This document shows, piece by piece, positions 1-7,805 of a DNA stretch of 64,000 bases. A program made the translations under genes and the position numbers. The notes beneath the pieces were generated by a model. That model worked only from the letters and a program-made list of their open reading frames with translations. It had not been told where the DNA came from and did no database searches. Origin of the DNA: CAVTJL01 sp963828215. Its GTDB lineage: Bacteria > Pseudomonadota > Alphaproteobacteria > Geminicoccales > Geminicoccaceae. How positions within the stretch are numbered: the first letter of the stretch is position 1; the number at the start of each line of letters is the position of its first letter. The stretch spans positions 248,001 to 312,000 of the forward strand of contig CAWHFO010000044.1 in NCBI GenBank assembly GCA_963828215.1. The letters run 5' to 3'.

Positions 1-15
1 GACCTGCTGCGCTGA
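1..15 (+). CDS. 3' end of upstream gene, probably flgC (partial)
   Basis: Four codons (D-L-L-R) and a TGA stop are all that remains of the gene before fliE. Flagellar rod gene flgC commonly precedes fliE, so that is the best guess, but four residues cannot prove it. Confidence 0.4.
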   Translation, partial: DLLR

Positions 16-53
16 GCCGTCCGTCCGGCCCACCCCGAGGAGCCAGCCCGACC

Positions 54-365
54 ATGGCGATCGCCACCACGAGCCAGGCGCTCTCGGCCTATGCGGCCGC
101 GGGCAGGATTCTCCAGCAGCCCGCCCCGGCTCCGGGAGCCGGCGCCGGCCCGAGCTTCGGCGCCCTCCTGAAGAGCGAGATCGGCGGCGCGGTCGAGGAC
201 CTGCGCCGGGGCGAGGCGGCCTCGATCGCCGGCGTCACCGGCAAGGCCAGCGTCCAGGAGGTGGTCGAGGCGGTCACCCAGGCCGAGCTCAGCCTGCAGA
301 AGGTGACCGCGGTCCGGGACCGGGTGATCGCCGCCTACCAGGAGATCATGAGGATGCCGATCTGA
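54..365 (+). CDS. fliE: Flagellar hook-basal body protein FliE
   Basis: Encodes 103 residues. FliE is the small basal-body protein that links the MS ring to the proximal rod and is secreted by the flagellar type III apparatus. The C-terminal half (SVQEVVEAVTQAELSLQ, then VRDRVIAAYQEIMRMPI) is the conserved FliE signature, with the family's typical ending of MRMPI. The N-terminal half is Ala/Gly/Pro-rich linker. A GAGGAG ribosome site lies 11 bases before the ATG. It heads fliQ, fliR and flhB in the same direction, so it belongs to the export/rod part of the flagellum. Confidence 0.95.
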   Translation: MAIATTSQALSAYAAAGRILQQPAPAPGAGAGPSFGALLKSEIGGAVEDLRRGEAASIAGVTGKASVQEVVEAVTQAELSLQKVTAVRDRVIAAYQEIMRMPI

Positions 366-438
366 TTTCTCGGGCGTTGCCGGAGCCGCGCCGCGGAGGC
401 GAGGCCGACCGCGGGGGACGGCGGGGCGGGAGAGGGTC

Positions 439-712
439 TTGAGTTCAGGACGAGGTTCTGGATCTGGCGCGGCAGGCGATGTGGGTGACGATCCAGGTCG
501 GCGGCCCGGCGCTGGCGGCGGCGCTCGGCATCGGGCTCCTGATCTCGCTCCTCCAGGCCCTCACGCAGATCCAGGAGGCGACCCTGTCCTTCGTCCCGAA
601 GGCGCTGGGCGTGTTCGCGACGCTGGCGCTGACGCTGCCCCTGGCGATGGCGGTGCTGCGCACCTTCACCGAAGGGCTCTATGCGCGCATCGCGGCGCTC
701 GGGGCGGGCTGA
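439..712 (+). CDS. fliQ: Flagellar export protein FliQ, start region frameshifted
   Basis: FliQ is a two-helix membrane subunit of the flagellar type III export gate. From 443 the frame reads V-Q-D-E-V-L-D-L-A-R-Q-A-M-W and continues through the conserved block ALTQIQEATLSFVPK to a stop at 710-712, 89 residues, the usual length. No ATG, GTG or TTG opens this frame before the internal ATG at 479, which would remove the conserved EVLDLARQA helix start. A TTG at 439, preceded by a purine-rich GGAGAGGG site, is one frame off. Removing one T from 444-445 gives M-S-Q-D-E-V-L-D, a normal FliQ N-terminus. So either one extra base is present or the start is unusual. Lies between fliE and fliR. Confidence 0.85.
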
Positions 713-770
713 GCGGCATGGCCCGGAGCCTCGAGGGCGCCCTTCGTCCCGCCGGCGGCCCGGGCAGCCC

Positions 771-1541
771 GTGATCCGTCTCGACCTCGCGGCCCTGCCC
801 GGCGGGGTTTTTCTCGTTCTGCTGATCTTCGCCCGGGTCGGCGCGGCGCTCATGGTCATGCCGGGGCTGGGCGAGCCGCAGGTGCTGCCGCGCCTCCGCC
901 TCGGCCTCGCCCTCGTCATCAGCTTCCTCCTCGCGACGGCCCGTGCCGAGCCGGCGCCGCCGGTCCCGCCCGCCGCCCATCTGGCGGCGCTCGTCGCGGG
1001 CGAGACGGTGTTCGGCCTCGCCATCGGCACGGCGGCGCGCCTCGCCTTCGCGGCCGTGAACGTCGCCGGCTCGATCATCGCCATGCAGTCGGGCCTGGCC
1101 GCGGCCACCTTCTTCGATCCCTCGGAGGCGACCCAGAGCCCGGCCCCGGCCAACTTCCTCGGGCTCGCCACCCTGGCCCTGCTCTTCGCGACCGACGGCC
1201 ATCACCTGCTGCTCAGGGCGCTCGCCCACAGCTATGCCCTCCAGCCGCTGGGCGCGGCGCTGCCGCTGGGCGATCTGGGCCTGCTCCTGACCCGCCTCGC
1301 CGGCACCGCGCTGGCGGCCGGCCTCGCCATGGCGGCGCCCGTGCTGCTGGCCAGCCTGCTGGGCAATCTGGCGCTGGGCGCCCTCAACCGGCTGGTCCCG
1401 TCGCTCCAGGTCTTCTTCGTGGCCCTGCCGCTGCAGCTGGCCCTCGCCTTCGCGCTGCTGGCGCTCGGCGTCGGCGGCGTTCTTCTCGTCGGCCTGCGCA
1501 CCCTCGAGGAGGGCGTCCGCTGGCTCGGCGCCGCCGGCTGA
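771..1541 (+). CDS. fliR: Flagellar export protein FliR
   Basis: About 256 residues, an integral membrane component of the flagellar type III export gate with FliP and FliQ. Multiple hydrophobic helices run through the chain, and the FliR hallmarks are visible: the early LIFARVGAALMVMPGLGE segment and the later AAPVLLASLLGNLALGALNR block. The open frame extends to 681, but the upstream 30 residues are Arg-rich and atypical. The GTG at 771 gives the usual FliR start immediately before the first helix. Downstream flhB begins 4 bases after the stop, so the two are surely cotranscribed and probably translationally coupled. Confidence 0.93.
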   Translation: MIRLDLAALPGGVFLVLLIFARVGAALMVMPGLGEPQVLPRLRLGLALVISFLLATARAEPAPPVPPAAHLAALVAGETVFGLAIGTAARLAFAAVNVAGSIIAMQSGLAAATFFDPSEATQSPAPANFLGLATLALLFATDGHHLLLRALAHSYALQPLGAALPLGDLGLLLTRLAGTALAAGLAMAAPVLLASLLGNLALGALNRLVPSLQVFFVALPLQLALAFALLALGVGGVLLVGLRTLEEGVRWLGAAG

Positions 1542-1545
1542 GCCG

Positions 1546-2610
1546 ATGGCCGGGGAGCCCGACCAGACCGAGCGCACCGAGGAGCCGACCCAGCGACGGC
1601 TCGACGAGGCCCGCGAGAAGGGCCGGGTCGTCAGCTCGCGCGAGGTCAACAATCTCTTTCTCCTGGCCGCGGCCGCGCTGCTCTGGGCGCTGAGCGCGGG
1701 CGACGTCGGCCAGGAGATTCGGGCAGCGCTGCGCGGCTTCCTCGTGGCGGCCGCCGATCCTGACCCGAGCGGCGGTCTGGCCAGGCTGGTGGCCCCGCCC
1801 GTGCTCGCCCTGCTGCAGGCGCTGGCCCTGCCGGCGCTGGCCTTCGTGCTCGCCGCCATTTGCCCGTCGATCCTGCAACGGGCCGTGGTCTGGAGCCCCG
1901 ACGCGGCCCGCCCCAAGCTCGACCGCCTCTCGCCGCTGGCCGGCGCCCGCCGTCTGCTCGGCCCGGCGGCCGTGGCCGACCTCGCCAAGAGCCTGGTCAA
2001 GCTCGCTCTGGTCGGCGGCGCCGCCGCCGTGGCGCTCTGGCCGGCGCGGGACCGCCTCGTGGCTGCCGCCGGCCTCGGCCCCTGGGCCATCCTGGCCGAG
2101 CTGCGCCTGGATGTGGGGCGGCTGCTGCTCGCCATCGCCGCCGTCCTGGCCGTCGTCGCCGCCCTCGACTGGCTGCACCAGCGGCAGCGCTTCATGGGCG
2201 AGATGCGCATGTCCCGCCACGATCTCCGGGACGAGCACAAGCAGACCGAGGGCGATCCGGTGATCAAGCAGCGGCTGCGGGCGCTGCGCCTGAGCCGGGC
2301 GCGACGGCGCATGATGGCCGAGGTGCCGAAGGCCACGGTGGTCGTGACCAACCCGACGCACGTGGCGGTAGCACTCCGCTACGACGCGGTGGCGGGAACG
2401 GCGCCCACGGTCGTCGCCAAGGGCGCCGACCTCGTGGCCCGCCGGATCCGCGAGACGGCCGCCGCCCACGCCGTGCCGATCGTCGAGAATCCGCCGCTCG
2501 CCCGGGCGCTGCACGCCGCGGTCGAGATCGGCCAGACCATCCCCGAGGCGCACTACCAGGCGGTGGCCCAGATCATCGGCCACATCCTCCGGCTGCGCCG
2601 GCCGCGCTGA
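1546..2610 (+). CDS. flhB: Flagellar export switch protein FlhB
   Basis: 354 residues. FlhB controls the change of secreted substrate from rod/hook to filament proteins. The N-terminus shows the family opening with QTERTEEPTQRRLDEAREKG. Four hydrophobic segments follow up to about residue 210, then a cytoplasmic domain with the autocleavage motif N269-P270-T271-H272. The export gate gene order fliQ-fliR-flhB is conventional. The end of the operon appears to be here: after a 114-base gap the next gene is not flagellar. Confidence 0.96.
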   Translation: MAGEPDQTERTEEPTQRRLDEAREKGRVVSSREVNNLFLLAAAALLWALSAGDVGQEIRAALRGFLVAAADPDPSGGLARLVAPPVLALLQALALPALAFVLAAICPSILQRAVVWSPDAARPKLDRLSPLAGARRLLGPAAVADLAKSLVKLALVGGAAAVALWPARDRLVAAAGLGPWAILAELRLDVGRLLLAIAAVLAVVAALDWLHQRQRFMGEMRMSRHDLRDEHKQTEGDPVIKQRLRALRLSRARRRMMAEVPKATVVVTNPTHVAVALRYDAVAGTAPTVVAKGADLVARRIRETAAAHAVPIVENPPLARALHAAVEIGQTIPEAHYQAVAQIIGHILRLRRPR

Positions 2611-2724
2611 GCCCTGGGCAACCGGGTATGGCCGGGCGGCCGCCGCCCCGGCCGCCTAAGCTTTCGTTCACCGCGACCGCCGATCCTGCCCCCGTCGGAA
2701 AACGCCAAAGCGGGGGAAACGAGC

Positions 2725-3435
2725 ATGCGGCCAATCCTCGGCGCCGTCACCGCAGCGCTGTGGCTCGGCACGGCCTTGCCGGCCTGGGCCGCCACCGGCG
2801 CCTCGATCTTCGGCACCGTCGAGTTCCAGGCGGGCTCGCTGGCGGCGCTGCCGCAATGGCGGGGGGTTCTCGAGCGGATCGCCGCCGAGCGCCCGGTCTA
2901 CCGGGCCTGCGACGCCGACAGCGAGGCCTGCCCGAGCCGCGGCGTGATGGCCTGGCGGGCGCTCCTCAAGAGCCTCGCGGGGGCCCCCCTCGAGCATCAG
3001 GTCCACGCCGTCAACCATTTCGTCAACCAGTGGCGCTACAAGAGCGACGCCGAGAACTACGGCCACAGCGACTACTGGGCCACGCCGATCGAGTTCATGA
3101 CCCGCTCCGGGGACTGCGAGGACTATGCGATCGCCAAATATGTCTCGCTGCGCGAGCTCGGCATCCCGGTCGACCGGCTGCGGCTCGTCGTCGTGCAGGA
3201 CGTGCTGCGCGACATCGCCCATGCCGTGCTCGCCGTCTACGACGGCGACCGGGTGCTGATCCTGGACAATCTCACCGAGGCGGTCCTGCCGGACACGCGC
3301 CTCGGCCAGTATGTGCCCTACTACTCGGTCAACGAGGCGGGCCGCTGGGCGCACATCGCGACGGCGCCCCTGATGGTCTCCTCGGCCGAGCGTCGCGTCG
3401 CCCCGCCGTCCGGGCCCGGCAGCGCCGGCCGATGA
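2725..3435 (+). CDS. LapG-type transglutaminase-like periplasmic cysteine protease
   Basis: 236 residues with a signal peptide (hydrophobic 5-20, A-W-A-A cleavage region). The domain is the bacterial transglutaminase-like cysteine proteinase family (peptidase C93). The catalytic triad is visible: C131 in SGDCEDYA, H166 in AHAVLAV, D181 in LILDNL. In Pseudomonas, LapG cleaves the N-terminus of large surface adhesins and is held inactive by the c-di-GMP receptor LapD. The next gene overlaps by four bases (ATGA) and encodes a membrane protein with a periplasmic segment and a degenerate c-di-GMP-type domain, so coupled function is likely. No large LapA-like adhesin is present in the window, and its substrate is unknown. 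Confidence 0.88.
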   Translation: MRPILGAVTAALWLGTALPAWAATGASIFGTVEFQAGSLAALPQWRGVLERIAAERPVYRACDADSEACPSRGVMAWRALLKSLAGAPLEHQVHAVNHFVNQWRYKSDAENYGHSDYWATPIEFMTRSGDCEDYAIAKYVSLRELGIPVDRLRLVVVQDVLRDIAHAVLAVYDGDRVLILDNLTEAVLPDTRLGQYVPYYSVNEAGRWAHIATAPLMVSSAERRVAPPSGPGSAGR

Positions 3436-5567
3436 GCGCCACCGCACCCGCCCTCGGCGCCGGGGCGCTCCTCGAGACGGCCCCGCCGGCACCGCCGCCC
3501 GCGCCGCCCGGCCCCTGGCCGGCGCTCGCCGCCCTGCTCGGCGGGCTCCTCCTCGCCGCGACCCTGGCGCTCGGCCTCGCCCAGGTGCTGATCGACCGTC
3601 GCCAGGCGGACCTCGAGGCGGATCTCCGCCTGCGTCTCGACGCCCTGGCCCTGGGCAGCGCCGAGGTGATGGCGACCTGGCGGGACGGGGCGCTGCGGCT
3701 GGGCGAGCGGCTCGCCGACTCGCCGCTGCTCCGGCTGTTCGTCGCGGAGGCGGGTCGAGCCGAGCCCGGCCCCGACGCCGTCGAGCACGATGGCGGCGTC
3801 GGGGCCGACGACCTCCAGGACGAGCTGCCCTACCTGCAGGGCCTGATCGACGATTTCGCGAGGCGCAGCCGTCTCCTGGGGGTCTATGTGGTCGACCCGC
3901 AGGGCGGCCTGCTGCTGCGCGACGCCAGCGGCCCGATGCTGCCCGACCCGCTGCGACGCGACGCCGTCGCCCGGCTGGGCGAGGCCGGAGCGCCGATCGT
4001 GCTGCCGCCGCACCTTTCGGGCGGCCATCTCGTCGCGGACCTCGTGCTGCCGATCGCCGCCCCGCAGAGCGCCGTGCCGGACGACCGTCGACTGGTGGGC
4101 GCGCTCGTGATGAGCCTGCCGGTCGAGCGCGAGCTGGCGCGGGCCCTGGGTCACGGGCCGCTCGACGCGCCCGGCGAGCGCCGCTCCCTCATCGTCCCGG
4201 ACCCGGCGGGACCGCTCGAGCTGACCGTCGGGCCCGACGGGCCGAGGCTGGCCCCGGCTCCGATCGGCGTCGCCGCCGGCCACAGCCGCGTCTACGGGGC
4301 CCTCGGGCTCGCGGCAGGGCCGGCCGTGGCCGTCGGGCGGCCGGTCAGCGGCCTCGACTGGACGGCGCTCGCCTCGGCAGACTGGCGGAAGGCCACGGCA
4401 CCGCTCCGTGCCTTCGCCGGTCAGGCGCGGCTGCTGGGGCTGACCCTGGCCCTCCTCCTGGCGGTGACCGCCGCCGCCGGCTGGCGCCACCAGGAGAGCC
4501 GCCGCCAGCGGGCGCTCGCCGCCCAGTATCGGGACCTCGCCGGCCGGCTCGAGGCCCAGCAGCGGCTGCTCCTGAGCATCACCGACACGGTCCCCGACAT
4601 GATCGGGCTCAAGGACCTGCAGCGCCGCTATCTGTTCGCCAATCCGGCGCTCGCCCTGGCCGCCGGGCAGGCCCCGGCGGCGCTGGTCGGGCGTACCGAC
4701 CGCGACCTCTTCCCGCCCGCGACCGCGGCCCGCCTCGATCGGCTCGACCGCGAGGCGCTGGCGATCGGTGCCGTGCTGGTCGAGGATCTCGAGGTCGAGC
4801 TGCCGGGCGGGCGGCGGTACCTGCACATCGCCGAGGTGCCGGTCGCCGAGCCCGGGGGGCGCCTGACCGGCGTGATCGCGGTGGCGCGCGACGTGACCCA
4901 GCTCACCCGGGCGCGTCAGCAGCGCGAGCGGCTCGTGGCGCAGACGGTCGAGGTTCTGGTGCGGGCGATCGAGCTGGCCGACCCCTATCTGCTCGGCCAC
5001 TCCTTCGGGGTCCGCGACCTCGCCGGCCAGCTGGCCCAGGAGCTGGGCCTCGGTGCCACCGCCATGGCCACGGTCAGGCTCGCGGCCAGCCTCTCCCAGG
5101 TCGGCAAGCTCTTCGTGCCGCGCGAGCTCCTGGCCAAGCCCGGGCGGCACACGCCCGAGGAGGAGCAGGTGATGCGCGGCCATGTCGGCCACGCGCTGCG
5201 GGTCCTCGAGGACGTCGATCTCGACCTGCCGGTCGAGACGGCGATCGCCCAGATGCACGAGCGGCTGGACGGCGGGGGCTACCCGCTGGGCCTCGCCGGC
5301 GCCGCGATCGGCATCGAGGGCCGGCTCCTGGCCGTGGCGGACGTGTTCTGCGCCCGGACCCGGCCGCGCGCCTACCGGGACGCCATCGCCCCGGCCGAGG
5401 CGCTCCATCATCTGCGCTGCCACGGCGAGCGCTACGATGCGAGCGTCGTCGCGGCCCTGGCCGCCATCCTGGAGCGGGCACCCGCCGCGGGTGTCGCACG
5501 GGCGGGGGCGGATCAGGAGCCCGGGGCGATCTCGACCTCCCAGCTCGGGCCGCTGCCGATCGCGTAG
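3432..5567 (+). CDS. Membrane PAS / degenerate HD-GYP protein
   Basis: 711 residues from the ATG that overlaps the LapG-like stop. Order: transmembrane helix about 29-54; a periplasmic sensor region about 60-330; second helix about 333-350; PAS domain about 379-495 (TDTVPDMIGLKD then LFANPALALA); HD-GYP-like domain about 505-670. The HD-GYP fold is recognisable (LGHSFGVRDLAG, LLAKPGRHTPEEEQVMRGH, DGGGYPLGL). However, the metal-binding HD pair is replaced by S555-Q556 in SLSQVGK, and the usual HHE is MHE. A phosphodiesterase with these changes would probably not hydrolyse c-di-GMP. I infer a receptor or signalling role towards the adjacent protease, analogous to but not homologous with LapD. 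The last 55 bases overlap the convergent DUF62 gene. Confidence 0.82.
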   Translation: MSATAPALGAGALLETAPPAPPPAPPGPWPALAALLGGLLLAATLALGLAQVLIDRRQADLEADLRLRLDALALGSAEVMATWRDGALRLGERLADSPLLRLFVAEAGRAEPGPDAVEHDGGVGADDLQDELPYLQGLIDDFARRSRLLGVYVVDPQGGLLLRDASGPMLPDPLRRDAVARLGEAGAPIVLPPHLSGGHLVADLVLPIAAPQSAVPDDRRLVGALVMSLPVERELARALGHGPLDAPGERRSLIVPDPAGPLELTVGPDGPRLAPAPIGVAAGHSRVYGALGLAAGPAVAVGRPVSGLDWTALASADWRKATAPLRAFAGQARLLGLTLALLLAVTAAAGWRHQESRRQRALAAQYRDLAGRLEAQQRLLLSITDTVPDMIGLKDLQRRYLFANPALALAAGQAPAALVGRTDRDLFPPATAARLDRLDREALAIGAVLVEDLEVELPGGRRYLHIAEVPVAEPGGRLTGVIAVARDVTQLTRARQQRERLVAQTVEVLVRAIELADPYLLGHSFGVRDLAGQLAQELGLGATAMATVRLAASLSQVGKLFVPRELLAKPGRHTPEEEQVMRGHVGHALRVLEDVDLDLPVETAIAQMHERLDGGGYPLGLAGAAIGIEGRLLAVADVFCARTRPRAYRDAIAPAEALHHLRCHGERYDASVVAALAAILERAPAAGVARAGADQEPGAISTSQLGPLPIA

Positions 5568-6433
5568 GTGTCGGCGAAGCTGCCGAGATTGATCGCCAGG
5601 GCCATGTTGCCGGCGCTGTTGACGTAGAGCAGCGGGGCGCCCTGGCCGACGTCGCCGAAGGTATCGACCCAGGGCACGCTGCCCTCCCAGGCGACCGCCC
5701 CGCCGTGGCGGATGGTGACCTTGGCCAGGTCCTGCCTGGCGATGCCGAGCCGCTCGAACGTCTCGAGGTCGATGTCGGTCCAGACATTGCCGAAATTGAC
5801 GTCGAGCGCCGGGATCATGCCGACCGCCTCGCCGTGCTCGATGGCGGCCGCCCGGTAGGGCAGGCGGACGACCTCGGGCTCCCTGGCCGGCCCCACCCCG
5901 TCGAAACCGATCACGCCGGCGGCGAGGCGCGCGCCCGTATAGGCGAAGACGTCCCGCCCCTCGAAGGTGTGCGAGGCCTGGGAGCCCGGCAGGCGATTGC
6001 TGGTCTCGTCGATCAGGCGGACGGCGGCGATGCCTTCCTGCTCGGCGATCAGCGTCATGAGCCCGTTGTCCGGTCCGACCACATAGTGCCCGGCCTTGGT
6101 CAGGAGGACGATGGCGTTGCGCTCGGTGCCGACGCCCGGGTCGACGACGACCACGAACACCGTGCCCTTGGGCCAGTACGGCGCGGTGACGGCCAGCTGA
6201 TAGCCGCCGGCCCAGATGTCGAAGGGCGGGATGGCGTGGGTGAGGTCCTGGACCTGGAGCTTCGGATCGACGGCGAGCGCCACCCCCTTCATCGCCGCGA
6301 CCGCCCCGTCGCGCAGGCCGAAGTCGCTCTCGAGGACGAGGAGGCCGTTGCCGTCGGCCGCCCTGCCGGCGGCCGGAGCGAGCAGCAGCGTCAGAAGGAG
6401 GCCGAGGCGGGCGACGGCACGGCGAGGCATCAT
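5513..6433 (-). CDS. Exported SAM hydrolase / adenosyltransferase-fold protein (DUF62)
   Basis: 306 residues from the ATG at 6431-6433. The frame is open to 6553, but the upstream codons are not conserved-looking and this ATG starts a clear signal peptide (ARLGLLLTLLLAPAAGRAA). The body matches the DUF62 / SAM hydroxide adenosyltransferase family: LESDFGLRDGAVAAMKG, a VVVVDPGVGTERN strand, VGPDNGL and a C-terminal beta domain with VNSAGNMALAINLG. Known members hydrolyse S-adenosylmethionine to adenosine and methionine, or halogenate it. A secretory version is less usual; its substrate outside the cytoplasm is not obvious. It converges on and overlaps the HD-GYP-like gene by 55 bases. Confidence 0.85.
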   Translation of the reverse strand: MMPRRAVARLGLLLTLLLAPAAGRAADGNGLLVLESDFGLRDGAVAAMKGVALAVDPKLQVQDLTHAIPPFDIWAGGYQLAVTAPYWPKGTVFVVVVDPGVGTERNAIVLLTKAGHYVVGPDNGLMTLIAEQEGIAAVRLIDETSNRLPGSQASHTFEGRDVFAYTGARLAAGVIGFDGVGPAREPEVVRLPYRAAAIEHGEAVGMIPALDVNFGNVWTDIDLETFERLGIARQDLAKVTIRHGGAVAWEGSVPWVDTFGDVGQGAPLLYVNSAGNMALAINLGSFADTYAIGSGPSWEVEIAPGS

Positions 6434-6779
6434 GGCCGGGGTTCCCTTCGGAGGCGAGTACCCCCAGGATGCCACCGATCGGCCGCCGGGGCGAGACGGG
6501 CCGGCGCCTCCTCCGGAAATGGAACGACCTTCCGATCGCCGCGCGGGCGACATCCAGGCCTGCCGCCCGTGCCGAGGGCGGCTTCGGCTCTGGCGTCTCC
6601 ATGTCCACCATGCAACCGAAGGCTGCGCGGGCCACCCACGACGATGACATCCGGGCGTTCTGCGCTAGGCTCTCTCCGCGGCCGCAGGCGGTCTCACGGA
6701 CAAAGGATGCCCGGAAGTCCATCGACCGGGTCTACAAGGCGGGCGCGGCGAGCGGGCCCCGAGGCGAAGGAGAGAAACG
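6434..6779. other. Divergent intergenic region without a gene
   Basis: This 346-base gap separates the DUF62 gene (-) from gnd (+) and must hold promoters for both. I see a good ribosome site (AAGGAGAG) just before gnd at 6769-6776 but no convincing -35/-10 pair and no stable terminator-like hairpin. Open frames here have no family resemblance. Confidence 0.5.
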
Positions 6780-7805
6780 ATGCAGCTGGGAATGATCGGC
6801 CTGGGCAGGATGGGCGGGAACATGGTCGTTCGCCTGATGAAGGCGGGGCACGACTGCCTGGTCTACGACAGCCATCAGGAAGCGGTGGACGCCCTGGTGG
6901 GCAAGGGTGCCCAGGGCACCACGAGCCTGCCCGCCTTCGTGGAGAAGCTGACCAAGCCCCGGCTGGTGTGGATGATGGTGCCGGCGGGCGCCGTCGACGC
7001 GGTCATCGGCTCGCTGGTGCCCCTGCTGGAGCAGGGCGACATCATCGTCGACGGCGGGAATTCCTACTACCACGACGACATCCGCCGGGCCGAGGAGCTG
7101 CGTCAGAAGGGCCTGCATTATGTCGATGTCGGCGTCAGCGGCGGCGTCTGGGGGCTGGAGCGCGGCTACTGCCACATGATCGGCGGCGAGCCCGAGGTGG
7201 TGAAGCATCTCGACCCGATCTTCCGGTCGCTGGCCCCCGGCCTGGACGCGGCGCCGCGCACGCCGGGTGCGACGGGCGAGCCAGGCAGCGCCGAGCTCGG
7301 CTATCTCCATTGCGGGCCGAACGGTGCGGGGCACTTCGTCAAGATGGTGCACAACGGCATCGAGTACGGGCTCATGGCGGCCTATGCCGAGGGGCTGAAC
7401 ATCATCAAGCACGCCGATGTCGGGCTGAAGAAAGCCTCGGCGAGCGATGCCGAGACGACGCCGCTGCGCCGGCCCGAGCACTACCGCTACGACATCGACA
7501 TCGCCCAGGTGGCGGAAGTCTGGCGGCGCGGCAGCGTGGTCGCCTCCTGGCTGCTCGATCTGGCCGCCAGCGCGCTCAGGAAGAGCCCCGACCTCGAGGG
7601 CTTCGCCGGCCGCGTCTCGGACTCGGGCGAGGGCCGCTGGACCGTGCTGGCGGCGATCGACGAGAGCGTGCCGGCGCCGGTGATCTCGGCGGCCCTTTTC
7701 GCCCGCTTCGCCTCGCGCGGCGAGTTCGACTATGCCGACCGCCTGCTCTCGGCCCTGCGCTTCGAGTTCGGCGGCCATGTCGAGAAGCCGAAGGACGAGC
7801 ATTGA
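6780..7805 (+). CDS. gnd: 6-phosphogluconate dehydrogenase, short NAD-type (decarboxylating)
   Basis: 341 residues, the length of the short (GndA/YqeC-like) class rather than the roughly 470-residue NADP enzymes. Rossmann motif GLGRMG at 7-12, then DGGNSYYHDD at 91-100, and the catalytic stretch HFVKMVHNGIEYG with K188 and N192. The position after the second strand is acidic (VYDSH, D30), where NADP-specific enzymes have an Asn-Arg-Thr motif, which suggests NAD use. It oxidises 6-phosphogluconate to ribulose 5-phosphate and CO2. The stop overlaps the zwf start by one base (TGATG), so the two oxidative pentose phosphate steps are coupled. No 6-phosphogluconolactonase gene lies between them. 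Confidence 0.94.
   Translation: MQLGMIGLGRMGGNMVVRLMKAGHDCLVYDSHQEAVDALVGKGAQGTTSLPAFVEKLTKPRLVWMMVPAGAVDAVIGSLVPLLEQGDIIVDGGNSYYHDDIRRAEELRQKGLHYVDVGVSGGVWGLERGYCHMIGGEPEVVKHLDPIFRSLAPGLDAAPRTPGATGEPGSAELGYLHCGPNGAGHFVKMVHNGIEYGLMAAYAEGLNIIKHADVGLKKASASDAETTPLRRPEHYRYDIDIAQVAEVWRRGSVVASWLLDLAASALRKSPDLEGFAGRVSDSGEGRWTVLAAIDESVPAPVISAALFARFASRGEFDYADRLLSALRFEFGGHVEKPKDEH

Noticed and set aside
3321..6722. A 1133-codon open frame on the minus strand
   Set aside because: It lies opposite the HD-GYP-like and frame-shifted to the DUF62 gene; composition is typical of a shadow frame.
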